A stretch of DNA of 64,000 nucleotides from an uncultured Faecalibacterium sp. (GCA_934512105.1 CAKSWQ010000007.1:6400-70399), one strand, 5' to 3'; counted from the stretch's first letter, positions 28,932 to 38,386 are shown. A program made the numbers and translations. The notes: generated from the letters alone by a model not told the origin.

Positions 28932-31673
28932 ATGCGAAGATTATTCAAACGAATCGCAGCAGGCATTGCCGCAGTCGGACTTATGGCTACAGTTTTGACC
29001 GGCTGTGGTGGAGGCGGCATACCGGATCCGCCGGTCATTCGCCCGGAAGGCGAGATCACCTATACTGCACCGGCAGAAGAAAACATTGAAGAAGATGTTC
29101 TGACCGAGGGCAGCTATTTTGTCAACAACGAAATTCTGCTTACGGCTGTGGAAGGTGTCACCAAAGCAGAGATCACGGCATTGGTGCGCCCCTACGGCGG
29201 CTCGATCGTTGGCTATATTGAGCTGACCAACGACTGCCAGGTTCGCTTCAATCAGGTCTACACCATTGACGAGCTGCAGAACATCGTGGATGAACTGAAG
29301 CTGAACGAAAAAGTGGAAGATGCATCTATCCATCAGCTCAATGAGACTGCTTCAACTGCGATTCCCAATGACAGTGAGTGGGTCAGCGAAGAATGGAGCG
29401 CTGAATTTCCTGAAGGAAAAAACTGGGGTGTAGAAGCCATTGATGCCATGGGTGCGTGGGACTACCGCTCTCAGATGCAGGATGTACGTGTGGGCATCAT
29501 TGACTCCATGTTTGATACCAATCACGACGATCTGAATTTTGTTCAGGTCTGGAACAACCCGGAAAATATCAACAACGGAGATGAGGGAAGCAAGGCAACT
29601 CGCAGTCACGGAACGCATGTTTCTGGTACGATTGCTGCAAAGTATGATAATGGCATCGGTGTGGCAGGTGTTGCGCCGACTGCAAAGCTGTATGGATATT
29701 CTATACTTGGCAGCCAAACGGATAGTACAGTGACAGAGCATTCTGATCTGGTCGGTTATATGGAGTGGAAATATGCAATTGCAAAGCTGGCCACCTCCAA
29801 TTGCCGTGTAATCAACGTTAGCATGGGGCTGGCATACCCTAGTGCAGCAGCTTCGCAGGAGTGCGCACGCATTCTCACTCCCTATCTGAGCAAACTGCTG
29901 GACAAAAACTACGATTTCCTGATCGTTCAGGCTGCCGGCAATGACAGCATTGACGCAACGTTGAATGGTATCTTCTGCGGAATTACAGATGAAGAAGTTT
30001 CCAAACACATCATTGTAGTTGGTGCAGTCGGTACGAACGGAAGTGGGCAGGACGATTTCCTGGGACTGTTCGAAAATCGTATCTTTAAAGGGTATAACTT
30101 CGCGGATTTCAGCAACTATGGCAGCCGTGTTGATGTAGTTGCTCCTGGCATCAAAATCTATAGCACGGTTCCGGGTAATGAATATCAGGATATGCTGAAT
30201 GATATAGCCCCGTGGAGCGGCACCTCTATGGCAGCACCCCATGTGACCGGTGTTGCAGCGGATTGCTTTGCTGTGAATCCTTCTCTGAGTGCAGAGCAAG
30301 TCAAAAAAATCATTGTTGGAACCAGTGACAGGGATCATCCTATTACAGATGGCCGTACCGATCATAGCTATGCAAACGAAAGTGATCGCGCCTACTTTAT
30401 GGTCAACGCAAAGAATGCCGTTGAATGCGCCCTGAACTCTTCTGGTAATGTTACGGCTCCTGTTAACCCGGCATACGCTATTTTGCAGGGACGGGTTAGT
30501 GATAGCCAGACAGGTGACTATATTGCAACCGCTTCTATTTCGGCTTATCGTGTTTCGACCCACGATGGCAATTTGTCTGAGTATGCAGCTTCCACAAATA
30601 CGGATGAAAATGGTGATTTTGAACTGATTCTGCAGGCTGGCACATACCATGTTGCTATTTCTGCAGATGGTTATAAACCATTTGCTTACGCAGATGTTGT
30701 TGTGACGGAAGAAGAAGTTAAGTATCTTGATATTGCAATGCTGGTGGAAGAGAGCGATAATAGTACCGAACTTAGCGGCTATGCCATTAACGCTCTGACT
30801 GGCGACAACATTTCTGACGTTACCGTCAAGCTGCGCCCGGGCTGGAATCGCAAGACCGGTGCGCTGGCAAAGATTTATGGCACGGATACAGATGCTGTAA
30901 CAACAACAAATTCCTACGGTTGCTATTCTTTGGAAATGGAAGAAGGCACTTATACTGCTGAATTTAGCAAGGAGGGCTTTGTTACCAGCTACGTCAATGT
31001 GGTTTGCTTTGAAGGCAACTCTACCAGTCAGGATGGTTCCATGACACCTATTTTGAACGAAAATGAGTACCGCATTGTTCTGACCTGGGGTGAAGAACCG
31101 GAGGATCTGGATTCTCATCTGTCCGGCCCTCGGAATGAGGATGGCGACCGTTTCCATGTTTATTATTACAATAGATCTGCAACTGCGTCTACGGAGGACG
31201 GTAATGTAACGGTTGCCAAACTGGACCATGATGACACGAGTTCTTACGGTCCGGAAACCATTACATTGATCAAGCTGTCCAATGACAGTGTCTATCATTA
31301 CGCAGTGCATGATTTCACGAATAGATATAGTTCTGAATCCAAGGCACTGTCTATGTCTGGCGCAAAGATCGTTGTCTATCATGGCAATAGCGTGATTGCT
31401 ACTTTCAACGTACCGATCAATAAGGTAGGCACTGTCTGGAACGTCTTTGATATCCAGGGCAACCAGTTGATCCCGGTAAATACGATGGAAAACATCTCCA
31501 ACCCGGGTAGTGTTACCATGCAGGACGATACTTCGCCTTATGCTATGCTTGCCGAGATCGATGAGAGTGAAGAAAAGGAAGAGACTTTTGAAGACGATCC
31601 CGTTGACGAAGCATATCTTGAGGAACTGGCAAAACTGGATGTGCCGGTAGAAGGACCGATCGAGCTTGATTAA
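28932..31673 (+). CDS. Subtilisin-like (S8) serine protease lipoprotein with C-terminal beta domains
   Basis: 913 residues. A lipobox LTG-C25 anchors it to the outer membrane face. An inhibitor-like propeptide region (about 55-135) precedes the S8 domain, whose triad is D191 (VGIID-S-M), H226 (SHGTHVSGT) and S432 (GTSMAAPH). Two carboxypeptidase-regulatory-like repeats follow (about 513-610 and 615-705: ILQGRVSDSQTGDYIATASI, LSGYAINALTGDNISDVTVKL). A YfaP-like domain (about 715-850) begins RIVLTWGEEPEDLDSHL, and an acidic tail ends the protein. The gene is divergent from the ABC transporter with 233 bases between. It may process the GG-leader peptide or its targets outside the cell; that link is inference from position. 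Confidence 0.92.
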   Translation: MRRLFKRIAAGIAAVGLMATVLTGCGGGGIPDPPVIRPEGEITYTAPAEENIEEDVLTEGSYFVNNEILLTAVEGVTKAEITALVRPYGGSIVGYIELTNDCQVRFNQVYTIDELQNIVDELKLNEKVEDASIHQLNETASTAIPNDSEWVSEEWSAEFPEGKNWGVEAIDAMGAWDYRSQMQDVRVGIIDSMFDTNHDDLNFVQVWNNPENINNGDEGSKATRSHGTHVSGTIAAKYDNGIGVAGVAPTAKLYGYSILGSQTDSTVTEHSDLVGYMEWKYAIAKLATSNCRVINVSMGLAYPSAAASQECARILTPYLSKLLDKNYDFLIVQAAGNDSIDATLNGIFCGITDEEVSKHIIVVGAVGTNGSGQDDFLGLFENRIFKGYNFADFSNYGSRVDVVAPGIKIYSTVPGNEYQDMLNDIAPWSGTSMAAPHVTGVAADCFAVNPSLSAEQVKKIIVGTSDRDHPITDGRTDHSYANESDRAYFMVNAKNAVECALNSSGNVTAPVNPAYAILQGRVSDSQTGDYIATASISAYRVSTHDGNLSEYAASTNTDENGDFELILQAGTYHVAISADGYKPFAYADVVVTEEEVKYLDIAMLVEESDNSTELSGYAINALTGDNISDVTVKLRPGWNRKTGALAKIYGTDTDAVTTTNSYGCYSLEMEEGTYTAEFSKEGFVTSYVNVVCFEGNSTSQDGSMTPILNENEYRIVLTWGEEPEDLDSHLSGPRNEDGDRFHVYYYNRSATASTEDGNVTVAKLDHDDTSSYGPETITLIKLSNDSVYHYAVHDFTNRYSSESKALSMSGAKIVVYHGNSVIATFNVPINKVGTVWNVFDIQGNQLIPVNTMENISNPGSVTMQDDTSPYAMLAEIDESEEKEETFEDDPVDEAYLEELAKLDVPVEGPIELD

Positions 31674-31741
31674 GGTTCTATCTTTGCTTTGATGTGCAGT
31701 TTAGGAATGCAGGTCAGCAAATATAGAAGATGAAGTAAAAG

Positions 31742-31779
31742 GCTCTCGCCGGGCAGGTTCGTCCGGCGAGAGCTTTTTT
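31742..31779 (+). terminator. Intrinsic terminator after the subtilase gene
   Basis: GCTCTCGCCGG pairs with CCGGCGAGAGC over a 10-base loop, followed by TTTTTTAT. It lies about 70 bases after the stop. Confidence 0.9.
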
Positions 31780-31893
31780 ATCGCAATTTTCAAAAATAGT
31801 GCCAATCAAAAACGGCATATTTGCGATATGCAGTTTGCGGATACTGCTTATGTATAAAAACGCAAACTGCTATAAAAAAGGGAGAGCCATGCT

Positions 31894-32523
31894 ATGTTTC
31901 CACACATTGCAGTACGTATGAGTAACATTTTCTTGTGTGCGGCGTTACTGCTGTTTGGCTGCACGCAAGCGGGAGGAAAAGATACGATGGAATTATCAGC
32001 GCAGCCGGTTATTTGCAGCATGTCGGAGTGTACGGAGTACACCGGCTGCTACTATATCAATGGAAAACAGGTTACCGCCAAAAATGCGGCGCTCCTATGG
32101 AACGAAACCCTTTATCTCTCATTGGAACCCCTGCAGGAAATGGTATCGGAACAGTTTTTGTACATAGACGAGCAGGGGATCCATATCCGTCATGCACTGG
32201 TAGCGCTGGATCAGGCAATTCAGGTGGACGGAACGCTTTATCTGCCGGAATCTCTGCTTTCAAAAACATATCTTCATGTCAATCAGGATGTGCTGAAAGC
32301 AGGTGGGCCGATATATCTTGATACGCATCTCCCACTGTCCGTGTCATATCAGCATGATCGCTATGAGAAAACCGATAAAAATCGTGAGGCTTCCAGTTTT
32401 TTTCTGCGGAAATGTGCGATTCTGGAAAGTGGCCGAAGGCTCTGGCCGGACAGAAAGAGTGTCTGGATAGAGGATGACTGGGGAAAGGTGTACTGCTACC
32501 GAGTAATCGAGTACGGATTGTAA
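31894..32523 (+). CDS. Putative lipoprotein, unrecognised
   Basis: 209 residues, with GGGAGAG upstream of the ATG at 31894. The N-terminus FLCAALLLFGC-T is a lipobox, so it is probably surface-anchored. The middle (YYINGKQVTAKNAALLWNETLYLSLEPL and VDGTLYLPESLLSKTYLHVNQ) resembles one repeat of a copper-amine-oxidase-N-like stalk domain, which is a structural module common in clostridial surface proteins. The C-terminus is basic then acidic. It stands alone between a terminator and element debris, so context gives no function. Confidence 0.55.
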   Translation: MFPHIAVRMSNIFLCAALLLFGCTQAGGKDTMELSAQPVICSMSECTEYTGCYYINGKQVTAKNAALLWNETLYLSLEPLQEMVSEQFLYIDEQGIHIRHALVALDQAIQVDGTLYLPESLLSKTYLHVNQDVLKAGGPIYLDTHLPLSVSYQHDRYEKTDKNREASSFFLRKCAILESGRRLWPDRKSVWIEDDWGKVYCYRVIEYGL

Positions 32524-32631
32524 ACTTGGACAACCTGTACACCTTGTAGTGCATCCTCTGCCAGCATTTTCGCTCACATCCCTCTTATCGGGAGGAATTA
32601 TGTCAATTTGACACAATTCCTCTCTGCCCAT

Positions 32632-32803
32632 TCAGTTAAACCACCATGGCAGTTCCAGCCATCGGTTATCCATGGCCTGTTCCTCCGTCTTTTGGGCGCG
32701 GCCTTTTGTCAGGTGAAAGTACATCGCCGTGCCGATCAACGGCTGTTCCTCGCCATCGGTGAAGCCATAGCGGTACAGCAGATAACGCTTCCTGATGCGA
32801 GAA
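32632..32803 (-). pseudogene. C-terminal fragment of an unrecognised element protein
   Basis: An open minus-strand frame of about 55 codons ends at a TGA at 32632: RIRKRYLLYRYGFTDGEEQP, then TAMYFHLTKGRAQKTEEQAM. It has protein-like composition and no start, and it is cut at the upstream side by the end of the MITE-like element at 32806. It probably belonged to a mobile or conjugative element. The 32524-32631 stretch shows nothing else. Confidence 0.45.
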
Positions 32804-32805
32804 AA

Positions 32806-33026
32806 GGGGGCTGTTGCACATCGTTTTAGCCGAAAGTGCAGCAGCCATTTTCAAAATCAAACGTATAATCAAACAATTCAAAAAAGCATGTGCATCACAA
32901 ATCCATCGAAAATTTCTAATTTTCGAGAAAATTTGCTGCACATGCTTTTGTTTTGGGTATTGATACTGCTGGATTCCTACGCCTATTCGTACAAAAACAG
33001 AGGCTGTCGCTTGTGCAACAGCCCCC
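32806..33026. mobile_element. MITE-like element with nested inverted repeats
   Basis: Ends are perfect 15-base inverted repeats, GGGGGCTGTTGCACA (32806-32820) and its complement (33012-33026). Inside are a second inverted pair AAAAGCATGTGCA/TGCACATGCTTTT (32882-32894 and 32937-32949) and a central hairpin TCGAAAAT/ATTTTCGA (32906-32926). There is no transposase gene. It lies between two truncated genes. Its end sequence also forms the terminator at 6748-6791. Confidence 0.6.
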
Positions 33027-33037
33027 TTGTTTTATTA

Positions 33038-33261
33038 CGGCAGATGTGCTGGTGAACACCTACGCCCATATCCAGCAGTCTTCCCGTGTAGAGCTGGGCA
33101 AGAAGTTCGAAAGCGGCTTCTATGCCAAGCCCGACACCTCCAGCCCGCAGGCTGTGCCCGCCGCAGGCGAACCGACCATCTCTATGACCGCTCTGCTGGA
33201 ACTTCTAAAGAATGCAGACCCCGAAGTAAAGGCGCAGCTCCGTCTGGCTCTGCTGACATGA
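33038..33261 (+). pseudogene. Tyrosine integrase C-terminal fragment (copy 1)
   Basis: The frame covers VLVNTYAHIQQSSRVELGKK to the TGA at 33259-33261, starting after the catalytic RHxxR and at the final Tyr segment (NTYAHI). The last about 70 residues are the same as the C-terminus of the integrase remnant at 48459-49154. The 5' part is missing, with a MITE-like end 12 bases upstream. Not functional. Confidence 0.85.
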
Positions 33262-33386
33262 TGCAAAATTTACCACGCATTTCAAAGCAATTCCAGCCCA
33301 TGCAGAGGATTCCCACGAAAAAGCCGACCGTGCAAAAACCGTGCATTGACCGTGCAGACCCCGAATTTTCGGGGTTACATAACGAA

Positions 33387-33421
33387 AAAGAGCGTCAAAT
33401 CTTACGATTCAACGCTCTTTT
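33387..33421. terminator. Terminator-like hairpin between integrase remnant and tRNA fragment
   Basis: AAAGAGCGT pairs with ACGCTCTTT over a 16-base loop with a T run after it on the + strand. The right repeat copy has a diverged hairpin in the same place (49289-49311). Confidence 0.6.
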
Positions 33422-33423
33422 AT

Positions 33424-33468
33424 TGGCGCACCTCCAGGGACTCGAACCCTGGGCCCACTGATTAAGAG
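33424..33468 (-). other. 3' half of a tRNA-Lys(CTT): attachment site remnant
   Basis: On the minus strand this reads from the anticodon loop CTCTTAATCAG through a T-arm CAGGG-TTCGAGT-CCCTG to the acceptor strand GAGGTGC, discriminator G and CCA at 33424-33426. The sequence before it does not supply a D-arm, anticodon 5' stem or 5' acceptor strand, so the tRNA is not complete. It sits next to an integrase 3' end, as expected where an integrative element recombined into a tRNA gene. Confidence 0.7.
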
Positions 33469-33725
33469 AGCAAGCCGCAGATTCGTCTCAATTTCTGGAT
33501 ATTCCGATTCATCGTCATTTTCAATCGAATCAGCGCGATTTCTCGCTTTGAAATTTCTGCACTCTTTGTCGAATTTTGCATCAAAAAGCACCCTTTGCAC
33601 GTTTTGAAACCGTGCAAAATCCGTGCACTTACTCTCTGACAAACAAAATCAATCTATCCCCCACCGACTTGACGGCATTGGTTTGAGTGGCCGTACACCA
33701 AAATCAAGTCTAGGAGGATACTACT

Positions 33726-33986
33726 ATGATGAACTTGCTTTCCTGCCACTACAGCATGGACACCAACTGGGTGGAAGCCCGGTTCGAGGATGGCACCACC
33801 CTTACCATCGACTGCATCGCCATTGAGGATGAGTACGGCAACACCCCGGCACAGCGGGCAGAGCTAGACTGGCTGCTGTACAATAAACCCTTGGAGTATG
33901 CCCAGCTTGTGCTGGGTGGGGAGATTGATCATTATCTTTCCCTTGGCTGCGAACACGACAGACTGGTGTTGTACAATAAAAGTTGA
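33726..33986 (+). CDS. DUF6061-family small protein
   Basis: 86 residues, with TAGGAGG eight bases before the ATG. The pattern (VEARFEDGTTLTIDCIAIED, AQRAELDWLLYNKPLEYAQL) matches small DUF6061 proteins that are common in Faecalibacterium-like genomes and often lie near mobile elements. No membrane segment, signal or catalytic motif is visible. A frameshifted relative is at 25353-25590. The function is unknown. Confidence 0.7.
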   Translation: MMNLLSCHYSMDTNWVEARFEDGTTLTIDCIAIEDEYGNTPAQRAELDWLLYNKPLEYAQLVLGGEIDHYLSLGCEHDRLVLYNKS

Positions 33987-34042
33987 CATAGGAAACTCAA
34001 AGAGCCAATATATAGAAAAGGATAAACCGGAGGCAATAAAAG

Positions 34043-34425
34043 ATGGCTCGGAATCAACGAAAATACAACACGGAATATAAGGTGCAGGCCGTAAAGCTGT
34101 CGAATGAAGTAGGATCATCGAAAGCAGCAGTCGAATTGAGGATACCAGTAGATGCACTATACGGATGGGGTCAAGGTCGCCAACGAGGGCGTTTGGACAT
34201 TGGATGCGGAGCGTATACACCGCAGACTGCAATGAGTCCGGCCGAAGAATTGAATACCCTACGCAAGCAAATAAACAGTAGGAGAAAGAAATACGGCGGC
34301 TAAAGGAAGAGAATGAATTTCTAGCATAAACCAGCGCTTTTTCGCCGCTAGCCATCGGAAGTCGGCAAAGGGCAACAAATGAAATTCATCGCTCTAAAAA
34401 GCAGAAGACGGCAAGAGAAAAGTGA
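34043..34425 (+). pseudogene. IS3-family transposase OrfA, decayed
   Basis: The frame begins MARNQRKYNTEYKVQAVKLS, then KAAVELRIPVDALYGW, the helix-turn-helix of IS3/IS150-type OrfA. It continues through AEELNTLRKQ, shifts frame, and can be followed as RLKEENEFLA, a stop, and a few degenerate codons to about 34425. OrfB is missing. It lies in the debris at the 3' edge of the ubiquitin-like cluster. Confidence 0.8.
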
Positions 34426-34438
34426 GCACTGCGTTTTG

Positions 34439-34603
34439 CTACAGAATGCCGCCCCCCACAAAGCCGTTGTCCGGCACATCTTTTGTCACAACAGCACCCG
34501 CCGCCACAACGACATTGTTGCCGATGGTCATACCCGGAAGAACGGTCACATTGACGCCCAGCCAGACGTCGCTGCCGAATGTATCGATGGCGGCAGATGC
34601 TCT
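34439..34603 (-). pseudogene. C-terminal fragment of a hexapeptide-repeat sugar O-acetyltransferase
   Basis: The minus-strand frame [40 protein letters not shown] is the end of a LacA/Maa-type left-handed beta-helix acetyltransferase, including the VWLG-VTVLPG signature. The N-terminal half is gone; the fragment abuts the last codon of the gene at 34614, which marks a recombination boundary of the cluster. Confidence 0.75.
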
Positions 34604-34613
34604 GACCAGAATA

Positions 34614-35690
34614 TCAGAGAATCTGATCGATGGATGTAGTTTCTTCTGCGTTCTCCTTTTCCAGAACGTACAGATGGCGCTTGACCAGGGGCTTAAAATT
34701 CTTTGCATAAGGCCTCAGAACGGCGTAGCGCTGTTCAATGGTGCTGCTGAACTGGCGGTTCTGATCCAAATCATAAGCAGCCTGGTAGGTCTTTAACGTC
34801 TTAACAAGATACTCCTGATCCTTGAAGTCCTCCGCATGGCACAGGGCGTCCATAGCAAGCGCCTTTCTGTAGACAAAGAAGCAGATCAGTGCTGAAGGCT
34901 GTTCCTGTGTTGTATTCCGCAACCCGATCTCAGCGATGTCAATAATAGCCTGGTAGTCACTGCTATCATCCAGTGTATTGAGGAGCGTCACGCAGCACTG
35001 GGCGGTAACGAGCCGGGATTTTGAATCTTTGGGATCAGGCGAAAAATCTTTAATGTACTTTGTCAGGATCAAAATTGCATCGCTGCGTTTATTCATCATT
35101 AGGAGAAGTTCAGCTTCCTGATTGTATCCATGCTCGTCAAATGGGTACAATTTTTGATACTCTTTTGAAAGATCAAGAGCACGCTGATACAACTGCACAT
35201 CCATCGGATAGGCGCTGAGCTTTTTTTTAAGAAAACTTACCGAGTAAAGAAAAAGGCGGAACGACCAAAGTTCTTTGGGAATCTCCAAAGCTCGACCGAG
35301 GTATTCTTCTCCTTTTTCAAAATGGCTGCTTTCAGCACAGGCGTTGATTGCATCTGCGAGCATATCGCGGTTATAGGGAGCAAAGGACAATGCATAATCA
35401 CATACCTGAAGGGCAAGAAGAAAATCACCGCAACGGGACAGATCCATAATAAAATTATGATATACATTGCACTCACTCCGCACCTGGTTTGCCGGATCGG
35501 TAACGTAACTGACCAGACACTTGCGGTACGCTGCGCTGTTCTCATCCATATGCATCTGAAGAAGGATATTGGCATCGTGGATCGATGAAACACAAATGTT
35601 CTCAGAATCTTGTGTTTTAGGAGTGTCGTGATTTTCCGCGTCTTGCAGTGCCTTTAAGAGTGCCAGTCTTTTCAGCGTATCTTCATTCAT
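34614..35690 (-). CDS. Unrecognised helical-repeat protein of the ubiquitin-like cluster
   Basis: 358 residues, start at 35690 with AAGGAGTAATGCACT upstream; that AAGGAG also ends the preceding gene. It is almost wholly alpha-helical with pairs of helices of TPR-like length ([59 protein letters not shown]). This suggests a protein-protein interaction scaffold. No catalytic motif or membrane segment is visible. It is the last gene of the unit that starts at 39934, after the kinase. It may present a substrate or partner to the kinase or the conjugation enzymes; that is inference. Confidence 0.7.
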   Translation of the reverse strand: MNEDTLKRLALLKALQDAENHDTPKTQDSENICVSSIHDANILLQMHMDENSAAYRKCLVSYVTDPANQVRSECNVYHNFIMDLSRCGDFLLALQVCDYALSFAPYNRDMLADAINACAESSHFEKGEEYLGRALEIPKELWSFRLFLYSVSFLKKKLSAYPMDVQLYQRALDLSKEYQKLYPFDEHGYNQEAELLLMMNKRSDAILILTKYIKDFSPDPKDSKSRLVTAQCCVTLLNTLDDSSDYQAIIDIAEIGLRNTTQEQPSALICFFVYRKALAMDALCHAEDFKDQEYLVKTLKTYQAAYDLDQNRQFSSTIEQRYAVLRPYAKNFKPLVKRHLYVLEKENAEETTSIDQIL

Positions 35691-35696
35691 AGTGCA

Positions 35697-36764
35697 TTAC
35701 TCCTTGTTTGTAATATTTGTGTTCGGAAGGTTATTATTCAGATAAGCGGAATCTGCATCAGAAAATTTTTGCGGCGAATTTCTGAGAAAATCATCCATCT
35801 GCGGCGTCCGGAGCTTTTGAATCTGTTTATTCTGGTCCATAAGATCAATCGCTTTCTTAAACACTTCCTGAAAAGATTTCAGAAGTGCTTTCAATTCCCG
35901 TTCTTCTTTTGCGGGAAGCTTCTGGAATAAAAGCCAAGAGGAATAGAAGTTTCCTTTTTCAGCAACATCTTTAACAAGATCCAGTGCCGTCTCCATTCCA
36001 CGAGGAAGCAGATAATCCTTGATGTAAAGATCACAGCATCGGGGACAATTGAGCCGTTCCGCAGAATCCACAAGTGGTTGAGCCGAATCAGTTGGTCGGC
36101 CCAGCATGACATACATACTCAGCCGCTTTTCGGCCTCATAAGGGGCGATGAAGCGGAGGAGCTGGACCTCAAAATAGTATCCAAATTCATTTTTGGGCTC
36201 CATCTTTTTCAGCGTTTCCGCATAGGGAAGCCCTTTTTCTGCATATTCTTTTTGTTGCTGTTCAGGGAAGATCTCAGCCAGAGACAGAAGCAGCCGGCAA
36301 ATCGCTTTGCCAAGGCGATAAATGGGGTACTGCTGAAATTCGAGATTAAACTCCTCAATCATCTTGGATGAAACAGCAATCTCTCCGTTAAGCTCAAGAA
36401 GAGCTTCAATCTGAGCTGCGAAAAAGCTTCCTTTCTTCGCACAGAAAGGCAGAGCATATGTACATAACTCAAGGGAAAGAAGGTTCTGTCCTTGATCCAG
36501 AAGAAGGTCAATGATCTCGAGAAACTGCTGATCGCTCCCCTTGAGCTTTTTATCGGTAATGGAGCGAACGATCCTTTCTGCCTGACGGGGGGTTTTACGG
36601 ATAGCAGCCGCTTCATCGGAAGAAAGGAATTGATGTGCTTTTTGTTGGTGGATAAAATCATCAAAAAACATTTGGTTTGACTTGAGACTATCGTTCAGAG
36701 ATGTTCGATCAAAGGAGAAATAAGACTGCTCTTCCGAGGATGAAAATTTGCTGATGTTGTCCAC
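35697..36764 (-). CDS. Unrecognised helical protein of the ubiquitin-like cluster
   Basis: 355 residues, with a GTG start at 36764 preceded by AAGGAGGGGAG. The sequence is helical throughout and looks like a distant relative of the next gene product (LLSLELCTYALPFCAKKGSF compared with [20 protein letters not shown]), so the two may be paralogues. It carries a cysteine pair LNCPRCC near residue 240 that could bind metal. There is no signal peptide. It starts about 26 bases after the kinase stop and ends six bases before the next ATG, so the genes are co-transcribed. Confidence 0.68.
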   Translation of the reverse strand: MDNISKFSSSEEQSYFSFDRTSLNDSLKSNQMFFDDFIHQQKAHQFLSSDEAAAIRKTPRQAERIVRSITDKKLKGSDQQFLEIIDLLLDQGQNLLSLELCTYALPFCAKKGSFFAAQIEALLELNGEIAVSSKMIEEFNLEFQQYPIYRLGKAICRLLLSLAEIFPEQQQKEYAEKGLPYAETLKKMEPKNEFGYYFEVQLLRFIAPYEAEKRLSMYVMLGRPTDSAQPLVDSAERLNCPRCCDLYIKDYLLPRGMETALDLVKDVAEKGNFYSSWLLFQKLPAKEERELKALLKSFQEVFKKAIDLMDQNKQIQKLRTPQMDDFLRNSPQKFSDADSAYLNNNLPNTNITNKE

Positions 36765-36790
36765 CTCCCCTCCTTGAGATCAGGGTCACA

Positions 36791-38386
36791 TCATTGGGCA
36801 AACATTCTGCGCAGCTCAGAAGGACTGTGCCTTGCAAGGTGCGCAAAACCGAATTCTCCTTTTCCTAAAAGTGCAAAAAGCACCAGCAGTGCAAGCCCCT
36901 TGCTGCGGTCACCACCGGTACATTCCAAAAAGCAGCGCTGAAAGTAGTCAATGTCGTCCCCAGGAAGGTGAAATAGCAGGTCGATATCAATATCAAAAGC
37001 TGCTTCTGAGGTCAGCAGAGAACGGCAAATCACAAACAAGCGGTTCAGTCCGTAGTTCATGAACATTGAGGAAAGATCAATTTTCCAGAGATCGGGATAA
37101 TTGCCGGTCATGATCTGACCAAGGGTCTGCCTAGGATCAGGAGAACCACTGATTCTTTTTTGGAGATAGTCGAAGATTTCCTCCGGAAGGATTGTTTGCA
37201 GGAAGCAGCGGTCATCCGAAAAACGTCCGTTGGGAATGCTGGCAATCGGACAGCAGGCGAATTCCGGGATATCAATGGACACGCCGCGCCGGTCGCACAA
37301 TTCGTTCGCCCAGCCGTAATGGGTTGCTCGGCTGCCTTCCATTAAAAATTTCAGAGAGTACAGCGTAAAGGCATCGGTGTTATTTTCGTTGATAGGATGA
37401 AGCGGCATCGCATCCAGAAGTGCCTGCACAGCTTCCTGCATTGCTCTGGCAGATGGATAACGTGCGGTCATCTGCACGGCTGTGGCTTTTTGCAGGATTG
37501 CCGATAAGGTCTGCCGGTGCCTGTCAGGGATCTTCAGCTGCTGTATCTCAGCTTCCGGAGTCGTATAAGGCTCAAAAACGCGGTGTCCGCGGCAGAGGAA
37601 AGCCAATAACCGCCCGACGGCATAAATATCAGTCGTATAGTCCAGCTTTCCGCCTCGATATTCGGGTGCTGCATAGTCCCTGCTGCAGCTCAAGACGTAC
37701 TCAGACGGAAAGGAAGAGCCTTCTGCAAGAAGCACCGAACAGCCGAAATCGGTGAGGAATGCCGCTCCGTTCTGCGGGGAGGTACGGTTTTGGCCTGCCC
37801 AGACGATATTGTTCGGGGAAATATCTAAATGCAGTAAACGGAGCTGTTCGTGGAGGGAAGAGAGTGCGGTCAGTAGACTGCTGATGATAATCAGTGCAAA
37901 CCGCACACGGGCGAGATCTGAGAACACAGGATCAATGGCGGTAGGCGGTGACTCGAGCCACCCGCTTACCAGATCCTCCACAGAGCAGGTGTCGCTGCTC
38001 CACCCGGGGAGGACCGCATAGCCGTCCCCGCAGTCGGCAAAGGAGATGACCTGAAAATTGGTCAGACGTGCAGCGCTCCCAAGCTGACCCTCCTGTTCAA
38101 ACGCCTTCAAGCAGCGCTGGAACCGCTCTTCAGAACCGGCTTCGGCATAAACGCGGTCCTTTCGTACCAGAACAGTCCCGTCTGCCGCCCTTACCGGTCT
38201 GACTGCCCGCTGGGCATACCCGTAAGGGAAAAACTCTTTGATCATGACTGGATAGCCGTTTGTCATTGTCTTTGCGGAGTAAACCAAGGAGAGTCCGCCT
38301 TCCCCGATCTTTTCCTCAATGATGTACTTGCCCTGATTTGGCATCCTGATGATACTCCCTGCCTTGAGCGGAATGCGAATTCCCAT
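36791..38386 (-). CDS. Ser/Thr protein kinase (Hanks type) of the ubiquitin-like cluster
   Basis: 531 residues, AGGAGG upstream. The glycine loop IGEGGLSLVY (27-36), ATP-binding K50 in VMIKEFFP, catalytic loop HLDISPNN (D188, N193), metal-binding D213-F-G and APE-like AAPEY (239-243) are all present, so it should be active. The basic Arg of HRD is replaced by Leu. Residues beyond about 320 form a helical region with CCPIASIPNGRFSDDR and no recognised sensor. No membrane segment is seen, so it is cytosolic. With the PP2C phosphatase two genes upstream it forms a reversible phosphorylation pair inside the conjugation cluster. Confidence 0.88.
   Translation of the reverse strand: MGIRIPLKAGSIIRMPNQGKYIIEEKIGEGGLSLVYSAKTMTNGYPVMIKEFFPYGYAQRAVRPVRAADGTVLVRKDRVYAEAGSEERFQRCLKAFEQEGQLGSAARLTNFQVISFADCGDGYAVLPGWSSDTCSVEDLVSGWLESPPTAIDPVFSDLARVRFALIIISSLLTALSSLHEQLRLLHLDISPNNIVWAGQNRTSPQNGAAFLTDFGCSVLLAEGSSFPSEYVLSCSRDYAAPEYRGGKLDYTTDIYAVGRLLAFLCRGHRVFEPYTTPEAEIQQLKIPDRHRQTLSAILQKATAVQMTARYPSARAMQEAVQALLDAMPLHPINENNTDAFTLYSLKFLMEGSRATHYGWANELCDRRGVSIDIPEFACCPIASIPNGRFSDDRCFLQTILPEEIFDYLQKRISGSPDPRQTLGQIMTGNYPDLWKIDLSSMFMNYGLNRLFVICRSLLTSEAAFDIDIDLLFHLPGDDIDYFQRCFLECTGGDRSKGLALLVLFALLGKGEFGFAHLARHSPSELRRMFAQ

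Larger units (their letters stand above)
33038..33438 (+). repeat. Long direct repeat, left copy (integrase 3' end to att-like site)
   Basis: About 390 bases match 48931-49327 at high identity: integrase codons, the shared non-coding stretch CAAAATTTACCACGCATTTC, the palindrome CCCCGAATTTTCGGGG and a hairpin, ending near TGGCGCACCTC here and TGGTGCACCTC there. The two copies are in the same orientation and bracket the 15.5-kb segment that holds the ubiquitin-like cluster. Confidence 0.85.

Noticed and set aside
28781..29089. Short + strand ORF overlapping the subtilase start
   Set aside because: It has a GGAGG-like site but overlaps the well-supported lipoprotein signal peptide in another frame and reads as shadow sequence beyond 28932.
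33424..33500. A complete tRNA gene
   Set aside because: Only the part from the anticodon loop to CCA is present; no 5' acceptor strand, D-arm or matching anticodon stem is found upstream.
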